Positions 18,138 to 28,288 are shown, numbered from the stretch's first letter. The stretch: 64,000 nt of DNA from an uncultured Bacillaceae bacterium (GCA_947497585.1 CANMHG010000002.1:310001-374000); one strand, 5' to 3'. A program made the numbers and translations. Notes: generated by a model not told the origin, from the letters alone.

Positions 18138-19856
18138 TTAATCTTCCATTGTTGATAAATCACCAGTAGGTAAATCAAGCTCCCAAGCTTTAAGAACACG
18201 TCTCATAATTTTCCCACTTCTTGTTTTCGGTAGTTTATCACGGAATTCAATTTCACGTGGGGCAGCATGTGCTGCTAGACCTTTTTTAACAAAACTTCTT
18301 ATCTCTTCCTTCAGCTCATCACTTGCTGTATAACCATCACGAAGAGCAACAAAGGCTTTTATGATTTCTCCTCTTACAGGGTCAGGCTTTCCAATTACAC
18401 CAGCTTCTGCAACAGCAGGGTGTTCTACTAACTTACTCTCAACTTCAAACGGACCTACTCTTTCACCTGAAGTCATAATTACATCATCAATTCTTCCTTG
18501 GAACCAGAAATAGCCATCTTCATCCATATAGGCTGAGTCACCGGAAACATACCAATCTCCAGGCATAAAATAAGATTGATACTTTGATTCATTATTCCAA
18601 ATTGTATGCATCATCGATGGCCAACCTTTTTTAATTGCTAAATTCCCCATTCTATATGGAGGCAGCTCATTTCCTTGGTCATCTACTATAGCAGCCTTTA
18701 CTCCAGGAATTGGTTTACCCATAGACCCTGGTTTAATTTCCATTGAAGGATAATTACAGATTAATTGTCCTCCTGTTTCAGTCATCCACCATGTATCATG
18801 GATACGTTGATTGAATACTTTAACTCCCCAACGTACAACCTCAGGGTTTAGTGGTTCTCCTACACTCAACACATGTCGTAAAGTGGATAAATCAAATTGT
18901 TTAACTAATTCATCCCCAGCACCCATTAACATACGAAATGCAGTCGGAGCACTGTACCAAACTGTTACGCCATAGTCTTCAATCGTTTCGTACCAGGCTT
19001 CTGGTCTGAAACGTCCACCTAGGATTACATTTGATGCTCCTACCAACCAAGGACCAAAAATCCCATAAGCTGTCCCAGTAACCCATCCAGGGTCAGCCGT
19101 ACACCAGTATACATCATCTTCCTTCAGGTCTAAAACCCATTTAGCTGTTTGATAATGTTGAATCATAGCATTATGCACATGGAGGACACCCTTAGGCTTT
19201 CCAGTAGAACCCGAAGTATAATGGAGAATTAATCCATCTTCACGTTCCATCCATTCAATTTGTAGGTGTTTACTTGCACTTTTCATATGTTTTCTAAAAT
19301 CAATATTCTTATTATCTTCGTTGATATTCTCTCCAACAAGAACAATATGTTTCAGTGCAGGTAGTTCATCAACTGGAACTCTATCAACTAATTCAGGAGT
19401 TGTAATAATAACCTTTGCTTCACTGTCTTCAAGACGGTCACGTACTGCACCTTCCATAAAGGCTTCAAAAAGTGGACCAACTATAGCACCAAGCTTGATT
19501 GCACCTAAAATAGCAAAATATAATTCTGGAGAGCGAGGCATGAATACAAATACACGGTCACCCTTCTCAACATCTGCAACTTGTTTAAGTACATTACCTG
19601 CTTTATTTGAGTATTCCTTCATTTCCTTAAAAGTATATTTTTCTTCTTTCAACGGATCACGATAGTAGAGAGCAACTTTATTTTTTCTATTCCCAGTAGC
19701 ATGCCTATCTATTGCTTCATAAGCCATGTTAACTCTACCAGTCTCTGACCATGAAAAATTCTTCTCAACATCGGTCCAATTGTGAGTATTATACGTCTCA
19801 TTATAATCTTTTAAGTTATAATCACCTTGCATTACTGGTAGCGCTTCCACTTTCAT
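18138..19856 (-). CDS. acsA: Acetyl-CoA synthetase
   Basis: Converts acetate, ATP and CoA to acetyl-CoA, the scavenging route for acetate. 572 residues, the same length as I recall for B. subtilis AcsA. ANL-fold AMP-binding core with YTSGSTGKPKG, and a C-terminal domain with the catalytic lysine Lys549 in TRSGKIMRR. That lysine is the residue acetylated by AcuA and deacetylated by AcuC, both encoded just across the divergent promoter. ATG with GGGGGAG upstream. Regulation by CcpA is established in B. subtilis; a cre-like box lies in the shared intergenic region. Confidence 0.97.
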   Translation of the reverse strand: MKVEALPVMQGDYNLKDYNETYNTHNWTDVEKNFSWSETGRVNMAYEAIDRHATGNRKNKVALYYRDPLKEEKYTFKEMKEYSNKAGNVLKQVADVEKGDRVFVFMPRSPELYFAILGAIKLGAIVGPLFEAFMEGAVRDRLEDSEAKVIITTPELVDRVPVDELPALKHIVLVGENINEDNKNIDFRKHMKSASKHLQIEWMEREDGLILHYTSGSTGKPKGVLHVHNAMIQHYQTAKWVLDLKEDDVYWCTADPGWVTGTAYGIFGPWLVGASNVILGGRFRPEAWYETIEDYGVTVWYSAPTAFRMLMGAGDELVKQFDLSTLRHVLSVGEPLNPEVVRWGVKVFNQRIHDTWWMTETGGQLICNYPSMEIKPGSMGKPIPGVKAAIVDDQGNELPPYRMGNLAIKKGWPSMMHTIWNNESKYQSYFMPGDWYVSGDSAYMDEDGYFWFQGRIDDVIMTSGERVGPFEVESKLVEHPAVAEAGVIGKPDPVRGEIIKAFVALRDGYTASDELKEEIRSFVKKGLAAHAAPREIEFRDKLPKTRSGKIMRRVLKAWELDLPTGDLSTMED

Positions 19857-19889
19857 ATAATAAACTCCCCCTTATGTAAATATGGTTCT

Positions 19890-19918
19890 ATTATATTATA
19901 AATAGGCTCTTTTCTCAA
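19890..19918 (-). promoter_or_regulatory. SigA promoter of acsA
   Basis: On the minus strand TTGAGA (19918..19913), 17 nt, TATAAT (19895..19890). Very close to consensus, with transcription starting about 25 nt before the acsA ATG. Confidence 0.8.
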
Positions 19919-19963
19919 TTTTTAAAATTTTTTATATTGACAGTAATTAAACGCAATTTTTAG

Positions 19964-19999
19964 TGAAAACGCTTTAAATTCTGTTATTTCATGTATAAT
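19964..19999 (+). promoter_or_regulatory. cre-like box and -10 of the acuABC promoter
   Basis: TGAAAACGCTTTAA (19964-19977) fits the cre pattern with one mismatch. A perfect TATAAT at 19994-19999 follows, so the box covers the -35 region of acuA. It also lies about 50-60 nt upstream of the acsA promoter. CcpA control of both units is known in B. subtilis, and that makes this box credible. Confidence 0.65.
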
Positions 20000-20033
20000 A
20001 GAGTATGAAGTGATTTAAAATGGTGGTGATTTA

Positions 20034-20666
20034 ATGGAACATAAAAAGACTTACAATGCAAAAGAACTAAAAACTCCACATGGAAGTCTTATTATTGAAG
20101 GACCCATACCTGGCTATAAACTAGCAGGATATGAGTTTCATCGTGACCTTGTTGCTTTTCGAACACCTGAACAACAGCATAAAGCTCTAGTAGAGATTGC
20201 TGATTTACCAGAAGGTAGAATTATTATCGCAAGAAATCGCCATACGATTGTAGGATATGTAACCTACCTTTATCCAGATCCACTTGAAAGATGGTCAGAA
20301 GGTAAAATGGAAAATCTTATCGAACTCGGAGCAATAGAAGTTATTCCTGAGTTTAGAGGTTATTCTGTTGGAAAAAACCTTATCCAAGTATCAATGATGG
20401 ATGACGCTATGGAAGATTATATTACGATCACTACAGAATATTATTGGCATTGGGATTTAAAAGGGACTGGACTAAATGTCTGGGAGTACCGAAAAGTCAT
20501 GGAAAAAATGATGAATGCTGGTGGTCTAGAGTGGTATGCTACAGACGATCCTGAGATTAGCTCACACCCAGCTAATTGTTTGATGGCAAAGATTGGTAAA
20601 CGTATTGATAGTGAATCCGTGCAGCGATTTGACCGATTACGATTCAAAAACAGATTTATGTATTAA
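20034..20666 (+). CDS. acuA: Protein acetyltransferase AcuA
   Basis: GNAT-fold lysine acetyltransferase that acetylates, and so inactivates, AcsA. 210 residues. The acetyl-CoA-binding region is around PEFRGYSVGKNLI (about residues 103-115). ATG with GGTGGTG upstream. First gene of acuA-acuB-acuC, divergent from its substrate gene acsA. Function is established for the B. subtilis pair. Confidence 0.93.
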   Translation: MEHKKTYNAKELKTPHGSLIIEGPIPGYKLAGYEFHRDLVAFRTPEQQHKALVEIADLPEGRIIIARNRHTIVGYVTYLYPDPLERWSEGKMENLIELGAIEVIPEFRGYSVGKNLIQVSMMDDAMEDYITITTEYYWHWDLKGTGLNVWEYRKVMEKMMNAGGLEWYATDDPEISSHPANCLMAKIGKRIDSESVQRFDRLRFKNRFMY

Positions 20667-20734
20667 TGAGTCAACTTGACTCGAATAATTTAAATAGAGA
20701 CTTGATGATTTTATAAAATCAAGGGGGATTCATG

Positions 20735-21379
20735 ATGATCGTCGAACAAATCATGAAAAAAAATGTATTCACACTTAGTCCAAAAGATACAATTGCAAGT
20801 GCTGTTAAGTTATTAGAAAAACATAAGATTAGACATATACCAATTATAAACGAAGATCAGTCGATTGTAGGTATTATTAGCGACCGTGATGTTCGAGATG
20901 CTAACTCTTCTATCTTTAGAAGCGATGAGCACCTTGAAGACATGGAAAAGCCTGTCGAAACAATTATGACAACAGAGGTTATTACAGGACATCCGTTAGA
21001 TTTTGTTGAAGAAATTTCTGCTATTTTATATGAACACAATATTGGCTGCTTACCAATCACAAAAGGCGGAAAGCTTGTTGGTATTGTAACTGAGACAGAC
21101 TTGCTACATACCTTGGTTCAATTGACTGGGGCAAATCAACCAGGTTCACAGATAGAAATTAAAGTTTCTAATAGGGCCGGTATGTTATCTGAGGTTGCAA
21201 CAATTATAGGTAAACGAAACGTAAATATTTCTAGTGTCCTTGTTTATCCTGACCAAGATGAGCGTTACAAAATACTCGTCTTCCGAGTTCAAACTATGAA
21301 TCCAATGGCAATTATTACAGACTTGAAAAATGAGGGCTATCATGTGTTATGGCCGAATATGCCAGGGATATCATCATGA
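20735..21379 (+). CDS. acuB: CBS/ACT domain protein AcuB
   Basis: Two CBS domains (about residues 1-60 and 75-130), which usually bind adenine nucleotides, and a C-terminal ACT domain (about 140-212). 214 residues. Role in acetoin/acetate metabolism is not settled; it may sense nucleotide or amino acid state for the Acu system. Two ATG codons are adjacent: the second (20735) has the better 7-nt distance to AGGGGG. Overlaps acuC by 4 nt. Confidence 0.9.
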   Translation: MIVEQIMKKNVFTLSPKDTIASAVKLLEKHKIRHIPIINEDQSIVGIISDRDVRDANSSIFRSDEHLEDMEKPVETIMTTEVITGHPLDFVEEISAILYEHNIGCLPITKGGKLVGIVTETDLLHTLVQLTGANQPGSQIEIKVSNRAGMLSEVATIIGKRNVNISSVLVYPDQDERYKILVFRVQTMNPMAIITDLKNEGYHVLWPNMPGISS

Positions 21380-22551
21380 CTAAAGAATCCGTTTTCATCT
21401 ATTCTCAAGAATTCTTAAATTACAAGTTTAGTGAATCCCACCCTTTTAATCAAATAAGGGTGGAACTCACTTATGACTTATTAAAGAAAATGAATGCAAT
21501 AGATGAATCTCAAATCATTGCACCGCGAATGGCAACTGATGAAGAACTAGAATTATTTCATGATCCCAAATATATAAATGCCGTCAAACTAGCAGGTAAG
21601 GGACAACTAGAAAAAGAAATTGGATTGAATTATGGATTAGGAACTGAAGACACACCTATATTTCAAAATATGCATGAAGCAAGTGCTTTATTAGTCGGGG
21701 CGACATTAACAGCTGTCGATTATGTTCTTTCTGGAAAGAGCAAGCATGCACTTAGTCTAGGTGGAGGCTTGCATCATGGATTTCGTGGAAAAGCATCAGG
21801 TTTCTGTGTATACAATGACAGTGCAGTTGCTATTAAATACATTCAAAAGAAGTATAACTTACGTGTATTATATGTAGATACAGATGCACACCATGGTGAC
21901 GGAGTTCAATGGGCTTTTTATGATGATCCTTCTGTTTGCACCTTTTCAATTCATGAAACAGGTCGTTATCTTTTTCCCGGAACCGGAAATGTAAATGAAC
22001 GAGGTGCTGGAACAGGCTACGGATACTCCTTTAATATTCCTGTTGATGCATTTACTGAAGATGAATCATGGTTAGATTCTTATTCAATCGCGCTACGTGA
22101 AATTGTTGATTTTTTTAAGCCTGATATCATTCTTACACAAAATGGTGCAGACTCACATTATTATGATCCACTAACTCATCTTTCTGCCACAATGAACATT
22201 TACCGAGAAATTCCGAGATTAGCACATGAGTTAGCACATCAATATTGTGATGGACGTTGGATTGCAGTAGGTGGTGGAGGCTATGATATTTGGCGTGTTG
22301 TTCCTCGTGCATGGTCAATGATTTGGCTTGAAATGATTGGTGAAACAGATTTTAGTAAGGATTTACCCAAAGAGTGGATTGAAAATTGGCAATCAAGAAC
22401 AACTACCACACTACCCGAACATTGGTTTGATAATTCTGATATCTATCCGCCCATTCCAAGAAAAGCTGAAATCACTGAGAAAAATGCTCAAACCTTAGAA
22501 AAAGCCCTTTATCCTATTAGAAATAATAAGAAAAAACAGGGTCTGTTATAA
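21376..22551 (+). CDS. acuC: Acetoin utilisation deacetylase AcuC
   Basis: Zn-dependent class I histone-deacetylase-fold enzyme that removes the acetyl group from AcsA and restores activity. 391 residues. Key residues visible: [16 protein letters not shown] with Zn ligands Asp and His, and QNGADSH with a Zn-binding Asp; also GGGGYD. Start taken at the ATG overlapping the acuB stop (ATGA), which gives [10 protein letters not shown], in line with homologues; an in-frame ATG 27 nt earlier would add residues not seen in the family. Confidence 0.95.
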   Translation: MTKESVFIYSQEFLNYKFSESHPFNQIRVELTYDLLKKMNAIDESQIIAPRMATDEELELFHDPKYINAVKLAGKGQLEKEIGLNYGLGTEDTPIFQNMHEASALLVGATLTAVDYVLSGKSKHALSLGGGLHHGFRGKASGFCVYNDSAVAIKYIQKKYNLRVLYVDTDAHHGDGVQWAFYDDPSVCTFSIHETGRYLFPGTGNVNERGAGTGYGYSFNIPVDAFTEDESWLDSYSIALREIVDFFKPDIILTQNGADSHYYDPLTHLSATMNIYREIPRLAHELAHQYCDGRWIAVGGGGYDIWRVVPRAWSMIWLEMIGETDFSKDLPKEWIENWQSRTTTTLPEHWFDNSDIYPPIPRKAEITEKNAQTLEKALYPIRNNKKKQGLL

Positions 22552-22566
22552 TAGAGAATAATAAAT

Positions 22567-22600
22567 AGGCACATGAAGCTATTGCTTTATGTGCCTTTTC
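22567..22600. terminator. Bidirectional terminator between acuC and ccpA
   Basis: 13-bp stem AGGCACATGAAGC / GCTTTATGTGCCT with one G-T pair and a 4-nt loop, then T-rich sequence. Confidence 0.85.
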
Positions 22601-22606
22601 TAATGT

Positions 22607-23605
22607 TTATTTTGTTGAATTACGATATTCAATACGGTGAGGAAGTGTTACGATATGGTCATCAACTGCCTCTTTATTCATATATTTAGTCAGTAGTCTC
22701 ATTGCAACAGCTCCAATATCGTACATTGGCTGAAGTACCGTTGTAAGTGTTGGCCTAACCATAGTCGCTAATCTTGTATTGTCAAAACCAACAACTTCTA
22801 GCTGTTCTGGTATTGATACACCATTATCCTGCGCACCATGTATAACCCCTAATGCCATCTCATCGGTGGCTACAAAAATGGCAGTAATATCTTTAGAGTT
22901 TTCCATTAGCTTTTCATATGCTTCCATTCCAGAATCATATGTATAATCTCCTTCAACAACTAATTCCTCAATGAATTCTAGATTCGCCTCTTCCAACGCC
23001 TGGCGATAGCCAGCAAGCTTTTTCACTGCATTTACTGGTTCTAGCATCGGTCCTGAAACATATCCAATCTTTGTATGCCCCTTTTCAACCAGCATTGTAA
23101 CCGCATCATAAGCAGCCTGCTTGTAATCAATTGCAACCGATGGGATTGATTCACCAGTCTCGATAGAAGCAGCAAGTACAACTGGTGCAGGTGAACGCTC
23201 AAACTCATGAACATGGTCTTCTGTTATATTTCCACTCATGAATACAATTCCATCTACCTGTTTACCTAGCATTGTATTGAATAGATGTAGTTCCTTATCT
23301 TTATTCTGGTCTGAGTTACTCAAGATAATATTATATTTATACATCGTAGCAATATCTTCTATTCCACGAGCAAGCTCTGCGTAAAAAATACTAGAAATAT
23401 CAGGTATAATAACCCCAACGGTTGTTGTCTTTTTACTAGCTAAACCACGAGCAACTGCATTAGGTCTGTACCCTAATCGTTCAATGGCTTCTAATACTTT
23501 TTTTCTTGTCGTTGGTTTTACATTAGGATTTCCGTTAACAACACGGGAAACTGTAGCCATTGAAACACTTGCTTCTCTTGCAACATCATAAATAGTTACA
23601 TTCAT
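22607..23605 (-). CDS. ccpA: Catabolite control protein A
   Basis: LacI/GalR-family master regulator of carbon catabolite control that binds cre sites together with HPr phosphorylated on Ser46. 332 residues: N-terminal helix-turn-helix ([20 protein letters not shown], residues 3-22) with hinge helix, then a periplasmic-binding-protein-like core with the HPr contact surface. ATG at 23605 chosen because the product then starts MNVTIYD as in the family and AAGGAGTG lies upstream; a longer frame to 23638 has no support. Four cre-like sites in this window are potential targets. Confidence 0.96.
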   Translation of the reverse strand: MNVTIYDVAREASVSMATVSRVVNGNPNVKPTTRKKVLEAIERLGYRPNAVARGLASKKTTTVGVIIPDISSIFYAELARGIEDIATMYKYNIILSNSDQNKDKELHLFNTMLGKQVDGIVFMSGNITEDHVHEFERSPAPVVLAASIETGESIPSVAIDYKQAAYDAVTMLVEKGHTKIGYVSGPMLEPVNAVKKLAGYRQALEEANLEFIEELVVEGDYTYDSGMEAYEKLMENSKDITAIFVATDEMALGVIHGAQDNGVSIPEQLEVVGFDNTRLATMVRPTLTTVLQPMYDIGAVAMRLLTKYMNKEAVDDHIVTLPHRIEYRNSTK

Positions 23606-23821
23606 GAAAATCGACACTCCTTTAATTAAACGAAACATTACTATTAACTAGTATAAGTCATATTTATAATTTACATTTAAGTAATTTCTTTTGGTATGTT
23701 ACTAATGATACGATACTATTATTATCACCGCAATGTCTTTAGAGTCTTTAACTGGAAATGTGTCTAAATTGTGGTTATTTAACTTGGTAAATAGCCGAAA
23801 TCCCTTCCAATTAATGTAAGC

Positions 23822-23848
23822 AAAAAGCCTCCTGTTATTTCAGGAGGC
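23822..23848 (-). terminator. Terminator of aroA
   Basis: Stem GCCTCCTG / CAGGAGGC with a 6-nt loop and a T run on the minus strand, 8 nt past the aroA stop. Confidence 0.9.
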
Positions 23849-23855
23849 AATGCAA

Positions 23856-24929
23856 TTAAACTCTTATAGCACTATTGGCCTTTAATTGAGTAATGAAATC
23901 ATGGAATTGATCAAAATCCATTTGCTGTGCAGAATCAGATAATGCTACTGCTGGGTCCGGATGTACTTCAGCCATTACACCATCAGCTCCTATTGCTAAT
24001 GCAGCTTTAGCAGCAGGCAATAACAAATCACGTCGACCTGTTGAGTGAGTTACATCAACAACAACTGGTAAATGTGTTTCCTGTTTTAGAATTGGAACTG
24101 CAGATATGTCTAGGGTATTTCTAGTAGCCCTTTCATACGTACGGATTCCTCTTTCACACAGGATAATTTGTCCATTTCCTTGTGCAATAATATATTCAGC
24201 AGCGTTTATAAATTCATCAATTGTTGCAGCTAATCCGCGTTTTAATAATACAGGTTTGTTGACAGCACCTGCGGCTTTTAATAATTCAAAATTTTGCATA
24301 TTACGTGCTCCGATTTGAATCACGTCGATGTACTCAACTGCTTTTTCAATATCTGCAGGATTAACAATCTCACTAATAACAGCCATGTCAAATTCGTCTG
24401 CTACTTTTTTAAGAATTTTGAGACCTTCTAACCCTAATCCCTGGAAGTCATAGGGAGAAGTTCTAGGCTTATAAGCTCCACCGCGCAATAATTTTAATCC
24501 ATAGCTTTTTGCAACCTTTGCAACTGCTGCTACTTGCTCATAGCTTTCTACTGCACAAGGTCCAACAAAAAAGTGTGGATTTCCGTCACCTATTTTCTCA
24601 CCTCTAAGGTCTACAATTGTATCTTCTGGCTTTTTCTTTCTAGATACAAGCAAGGCTTTTCGGTGATCATCTTTTTGTAATTCAAGTCCTGCCTTAAAAA
24701 TCTCTTTAAAAATATGCTGAAGTGTTGAGGTTTCAAAAGGACCATCATTATTCGCAATAATCTTATCTAACATTTTGCGCTCACGAACAGGATCATAACG
24801 ATTTACCCCTTGAGCTTCTTTTGTCTTCCCAATTTCTTGAACAAGCTTAGCACGCTCATTAATGATTTGAAGTAATTGTAAGTTTAACTCATCTACCTTT
24901 TCACGTAAATTATCTAGGCCGTTACTCAT
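23856..24929 (-). CDS. aroA: Bifunctional chorismate mutase / DAHP synthase
   Basis: Condenses phosphoenolpyruvate and erythrose-4-phosphate to DAHP, the first step of aromatic synthesis. The N-terminal AroQ-type chorismate mutase domain (residues 1-85, all helical) acts mainly as the feedback sensor for chorismate and prephenate. The DAHP synthase barrel (about 100-355) has [18 protein letters not shown] and [12 protein letters not shown] motifs of the KDO8P-synthase-related type. 357 residues. The Bacillus gene name aroA differs from E. coli usage. Confidence 0.96.
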   Translation of the reverse strand: MSNGLDNLREKVDELNLQLLQIINERAKLVQEIGKTKEAQGVNRYDPVRERKMLDKIIANNDGPFETSTLQHIFKEIFKAGLELQKDDHRKALLVSRKKKPEDTIVDLRGEKIGDGNPHFFVGPCAVESYEQVAAVAKVAKSYGLKLLRGGAYKPRTSPYDFQGLGLEGLKILKKVADEFDMAVISEIVNPADIEKAVEYIDVIQIGARNMQNFELLKAAGAVNKPVLLKRGLAATIDEFINAAEYIIAQGNGQIILCERGIRTYERATRNTLDISAVPILKQETHLPVVVDVTHSTGRRDLLLPAAKAALAIGADGVMAEVHPDPAVALSDSAQQMDFDQFHDFITQLKANSAIRV

Positions 24930-25068
24930 CTTTTACACCCTTTCTATATATCCAAAAATCTTCAAAAGTTTAGTAATCTTTATATATCACAGAAAGTATG
25001 ATACATTTCTAATAATTAGGGTTAATTATATACGATAATAAATACATTGTCACTAAAAAGCTTTAACA

Positions 25069-25083
25069 TTTAAACGCTTTCAA
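25069..25083 (-). promoter_or_regulatory. cre-like box between aroA and the FtsA-like gene
   Basis: On the minus strand TTGAAAGCGTTTAAA fits the cre consensus with one mismatch at the penultimate C. It lies in the 262-bp divergent region, about 110 nt before the FtsA-like gene. The rest of this AT-rich region shows no clear promoter pair. Confidence 0.35.
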
Positions 25084-25191
25084 TCGATAAAGCATTAAAT
25101 TTTTCTGAATTATTATATTTATAGTTTATCCATTTTATATTCTGATTTAAAATAACATTAGAATGTCCATTATAAAGAAGGTGAAACACTT

Positions 25192-27357
25192 ATGAATAAA
25201 TCTAAAATATTTGCTTTAGATATAGGAACTCGTTCAGTAGTTGGTATTATTTTGAGCCAAATTAATGGACAATATGAAATTGCCGATATTGTTATTAAAG
25301 AACACTCTGAGCGTTCTATGTTGGATGGTCAGATTCATGATGTATTAGCTGTTTCAAAGGTAATTGCAGAAATTAAACAAGAACTTGAGGCTAAGCATGG
25401 CCAACTAACAAAGGTTTGTGTAGCTGCTGCTGGGCGTGCGTTAAAAACTGAAAAGTCTAGCTACATCATTGATATTACCTTAATGAATGCGATAGAAAAG
25501 CAAGATATCTTACACCTTGAATTAAGTGCAGTCCAACAAGCACAGATTTCCCTTGCTAATAAACAAAAGAATGAAAATAGCCATCACTATTACTGTGTAG
25601 GATATTCAGTTATCCGCTATTTATTAGATCAACAAGAAATCGGAAATTTAATTGACCAACAGGGTGAAGAAGCATCAGTAGAGGTTATTGCGACTTTTTT
25701 ACCTAAGGTAGTTGTTGAGTCTCTTATTTCTGCTTTGAATAGAGCTGGACTGGAGATGGATGCTCTAACACTCGAACCTATAGCTGCTATCAATGTCCTA
25801 ATTCCACCAACAATGAGAAGGCTGAATGTGGCACTCGTTGATATTGGTGCGGGCACTTCAGATATCGCTATTACAGATCTAGGGTCTGTTGTATCATATG
25901 GAATGGTTCCTGTCGCAGGAGATGAAATTACAGAAGCGATAAGTGATCAGTTGTTACTTGACTTTCCACTAGCTGAAAAGGCTAAACGTGATTTATACAA
26001 TAGTGATACTATTACTGTTACTGACATATTAGGTTTTGAAACTGAATTACTAAAACAAGATGTTATTGAACAAATTTCATCGTCAATAGATAAACTTGCT
26101 GCGGCAATTACTCATGAAATACTGTTATTAAATGGAGACAAGGCACCGAAAGCTGTGATGCTTGTTGGTGGTGGAAGTTTAACTCCAGAGCTGCCAAGAA
26201 GAGTAGCCTTTATGTTAGGACTTCCTGAAAACCGAGTTGCCATTCGTGGAATAGATGCAATTCAGAACGTAAAATTATCAGACGATATAAAAAAAGGACC
26301 TGAGCTAGTTACACCCATTGGTATTGCTATTGCTTCTGAGCAAAGTCCAGTTCAGTATGTAAGTGTCTACGTTAACAATAAGCCAGTTCGTTTATTTGAT
26401 ATGAAAAAGCTTACTGTTGGTGACTGTCTCCTTGCTTCGGGTATTCAAATGAACAAACTTTATGGTAAACCTGGAATTGCTATGATTATCTCGTTAAATG
26501 GACAGAAAATAACCATCCCCGGTAAGTATGGAAACCCTCCAACACTTTTAAGAAATGGAGAGAGTTGTACATTAGACGATGAAATCAAGCATGGTGATAT
26601 TATTACGGTTGAAAAGGGGTCAGATGGGTTAAAAGCTGAAGCTAAAATTATTGATTTAGTTGATGAAATACCTTATAAGACTATTACCATTAATGGAAGA
26701 AATTATGAAATAAAAGCGTCTGTTTATCAGAATTCAGCACCATCTCATGTTAATAACATTATCCGAGATCACGATGTCATTACCTATGAATACCCTGAAA
26801 CGATAGGACAAGCTCTTACAAACCTGGGGCTTACTAATGTGTTAAATGAATTACGTAACTTTCAAGTAAGCATTAACGATAGAACTACTAATTTTCCCGA
26901 GTTTACTAGAAACCTATTAAAGAACGAACGAATTTCATCCTTAAGTTCTCCATTTTCAGACGGAGATTGCTTTGTTTTATCGGATGCAAGTATTCCAACA
27001 GCTGGAAAATTAGCTGAGCTTAAAAATCTTAAACTTTTTGAGACTCTACCTATTTTTTTCAATGGAGAAAAGCTAGAATTACGTAAACCTGTTAATGAGA
27101 TTTACCGTAATGGGAAGCCCTTAATCGAAGATGATATTATTAATTTTAACGACCATATTCAAATTATTAGTAAATCTGTTGAACCGTTCATATTTCAAGA
27201 TATTTTCAGGCATGTAGATATTGAATTACCTACTTCATTAAAAGGCCGTTTTGTCCTGGAAAGAAATAATCAAGAGGTAAGCTTTCACGAGGTACTCTCA
27301 CCAGGAGACCAGCTAAGAATAGTTTGGCCTGATACGATTGATGCACAAATAAAATAA
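25192..27357 (+). CDS. FtsA/PilM-like actin-fold ATPase with long C-terminal extension
   Basis: 721 residues. Residues 1-385 are an FtsA-type actin-fold ATPase: phosphate 1 loop ALDIGTRS (8-15), an inserted SHS2-like region (about 85-175), phosphate 2 loop LVDIGAGTSD (215-224) and adenosine loop MLVGGGSLTP (323-332). Residues 390-721 are not part of FtsA proper and contain two similar beta-rich units (433-473 and 621-659). There is no obvious C-terminal amphipathic membrane helix. GAAGGTGA precedes the ATG. Bacillus also has ftsA in the dcw cluster, so this is a paralogue; its function is unknown to me. Single gene, convergent with ytxJ. Confidence 0.8.
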   Translation: MNKSKIFALDIGTRSVVGIILSQINGQYEIADIVIKEHSERSMLDGQIHDVLAVSKVIAEIKQELEAKHGQLTKVCVAAAGRALKTEKSSYIIDITLMNAIEKQDILHLELSAVQQAQISLANKQKNENSHHYYCVGYSVIRYLLDQQEIGNLIDQQGEEASVEVIATFLPKVVVESLISALNRAGLEMDALTLEPIAAINVLIPPTMRRLNVALVDIGAGTSDIAITDLGSVVSYGMVPVAGDEITEAISDQLLLDFPLAEKAKRDLYNSDTITVTDILGFETELLKQDVIEQISSSIDKLAAAITHEILLLNGDKAPKAVMLVGGGSLTPELPRRVAFMLGLPENRVAIRGIDAIQNVKLSDDIKKGPELVTPIGIAIASEQSPVQYVSVYVNNKPVRLFDMKKLTVGDCLLASGIQMNKLYGKPGIAMIISLNGQKITIPGKYGNPPTLLRNGESCTLDDEIKHGDIITVEKGSDGLKAEAKIIDLVDEIPYKTITINGRNYEIKASVYQNSAPSHVNNIIRDHDVITYEYPETIGQALTNLGLTNVLNELRNFQVSINDRTTNFPEFTRNLLKNERISSLSSPFSDGDCFVLSDASIPTAGKLAELKNLKLFETLPIFFNGEKLELRKPVNEIYRNGKPLIEDDIINFNDHIQIISKSVEPFIFQDIFRHVDIELPTSLKGRFVLERNNQEVSFHEVLSPGDQLRIVWPDTIDAQIK

Positions 27358-27380
27358 GGCCCTTTAAGGGCCTTTTATTG
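27355..27380 (+). terminator. Terminator of the FtsA-like gene
   Basis: Stem AAGGCCC / GGGCCTT with loop TTTAA and a short T run. It starts inside the TAA stop codon. Confidence 0.8.
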
Positions 27381-27386
27381 TTCTTG

Positions 27387-27713
27387 TTAATTGCTGTTAA
27401 CTTCCTTAGTTAGGGTATCGTAAGTAATCTTCCAGTGAGAAGCATGAAAGGTAACGTCCTTGTTTCGGAATAAAATCACTTGAGGTGATTCATGTTTCAC
27501 ATGGTAAGTTTCTGCTATATGATTAGACAAGGGGCGTGCTTCTTGAACTACTAAATAATAGGCCGGGATTTCAGCGTGATCTTCTACAAACTTTTCAAAT
27601 TCCTCATATCCTGACTGGCTTATCGGACAAGTAGAGCTATGTTTCAGCAATAAAAATACACCATTTCCCTCATGAATTGCATTAAATTGTTCAAGAGTCT
27701 CAATTTTCTCCAA
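27387..27713 (-). CDS. ytxJ: Bacillithiol-system redox protein YtxJ
   Basis: Small thioredoxin-fold protein of the DUF2847/YtxJ family, thought to act as a monothiol bacilliredoxin-like or glutaredoxin-like protein. 108 residues with a single-cysteine motif STCPIS (about residues 27-32). Start is a TTG with AAGGAGAG 8 nt upstream, the only good site. Last gene of the ytxGHJ stress cluster, but a terminator-like hairpin separates it from ytxH. Confidence 0.88.
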   Translation of the reverse strand: MEKIETLEQFNAIHEGNGVFLLLKHSSTCPISQSGYEEFEKFVEDHAEIPAYYLVVQEARPLSNHIAETYHVKHESPQVILFRNKDVTFHASHWKITYDTLTKEVNSN

Positions 27714-27734
27714 TTTGTATCTCTCCTTGAATAT

Positions 27735-27773
27735 GAAAAAACTGATGAGTGAAAACTGTATTCCTCACCAGTT
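27735..27773 (-). terminator. Terminator or attenuator between ytxH and ytxJ
   Basis: 10-bp stem (AACTGATGAG with CTCACCAGTT, one mismatch that is G-T in RNA on the minus strand) followed by TTTTTT. Would reduce read-through from ytxGH into ytxJ. Confidence 0.7.
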
Positions 27774-27790
27774 TCTCCACTAATTATGTC

Positions 27791-28255
27791 TTAAGACTGT
27801 GGATTAGGTTGTGTGTTAGATTCACTTTCAGCCAAGGTAAGTGCTTTATCTGCTTCTTCTAATCTACGACGAATTTCATCAGCATCTGTACCATCATTAG
27901 ATGAAGTTAATCCAACAATTTCATCAACTAATTCTTCGCTCTGTTGCTCTAGCTGTTTATCGTCTATTGGGGCATTTGCAAATTCTTTAACCTTATCGAA
28001 GATTTGACTTGATTGGTTGTTAACATTCTTAGTGAAGTTCGACGTTTTTTCTTTTGCAACATTGGCTAATTCAGAACCTTTATCAACGGCTTCATTTCTC
28101 CAACGTTCTGTTTTATCTCTAACCACAGAAGCCTGTGTATTAATGTCGTCTCTTAGTTCTCTACCAGACTTTGGTGCTAAGAATAGTGCTGTTGCAGCTC
28201 CAATAACCCCACCAACAATCGCTCCAATTAGAAAGTTGTTATCGTTTTTACCCAT
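27791..28255 (-). CDS. ytxH: General stress protein YtxH
   Basis: YtxH-domain protein of 154 residues. Glycine- and alanine-rich membrane-spanning start (IGAIVGGVIGAATALFLAPKSG split by the typical APKSGRELR motif, residues 9-33), then a charged, helical amphipathic tail. Family members are SigB-dependent stress proteins of unknown molecular role. ATG with GGAGG upstream; 33 nt after ytxG. Confidence 0.9.
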   Translation of the reverse strand: MGKNDNNFLIGAIVGGVIGAATALFLAPKSGRELRDDINTQASVVRDKTERWRNEAVDKGSELANVAKEKTSNFTKNVNNQSSQIFDKVKEFANAPIDDKQLEQQSEELVDEIVGLTSSNDGTDADEIRRRLEEADKALTLAESESNTQPNPQS

Positions 28256-28288
28256 CGTTCCATCTTCCTCCTTTATAATAACTTAAGG

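Noticed and set aside
19321-19665. 114-codon plus-strand frame inside acsA
   Set aside because: Fully antisense to a conserved gene; Ser/Thr-rich shadow product with no support.
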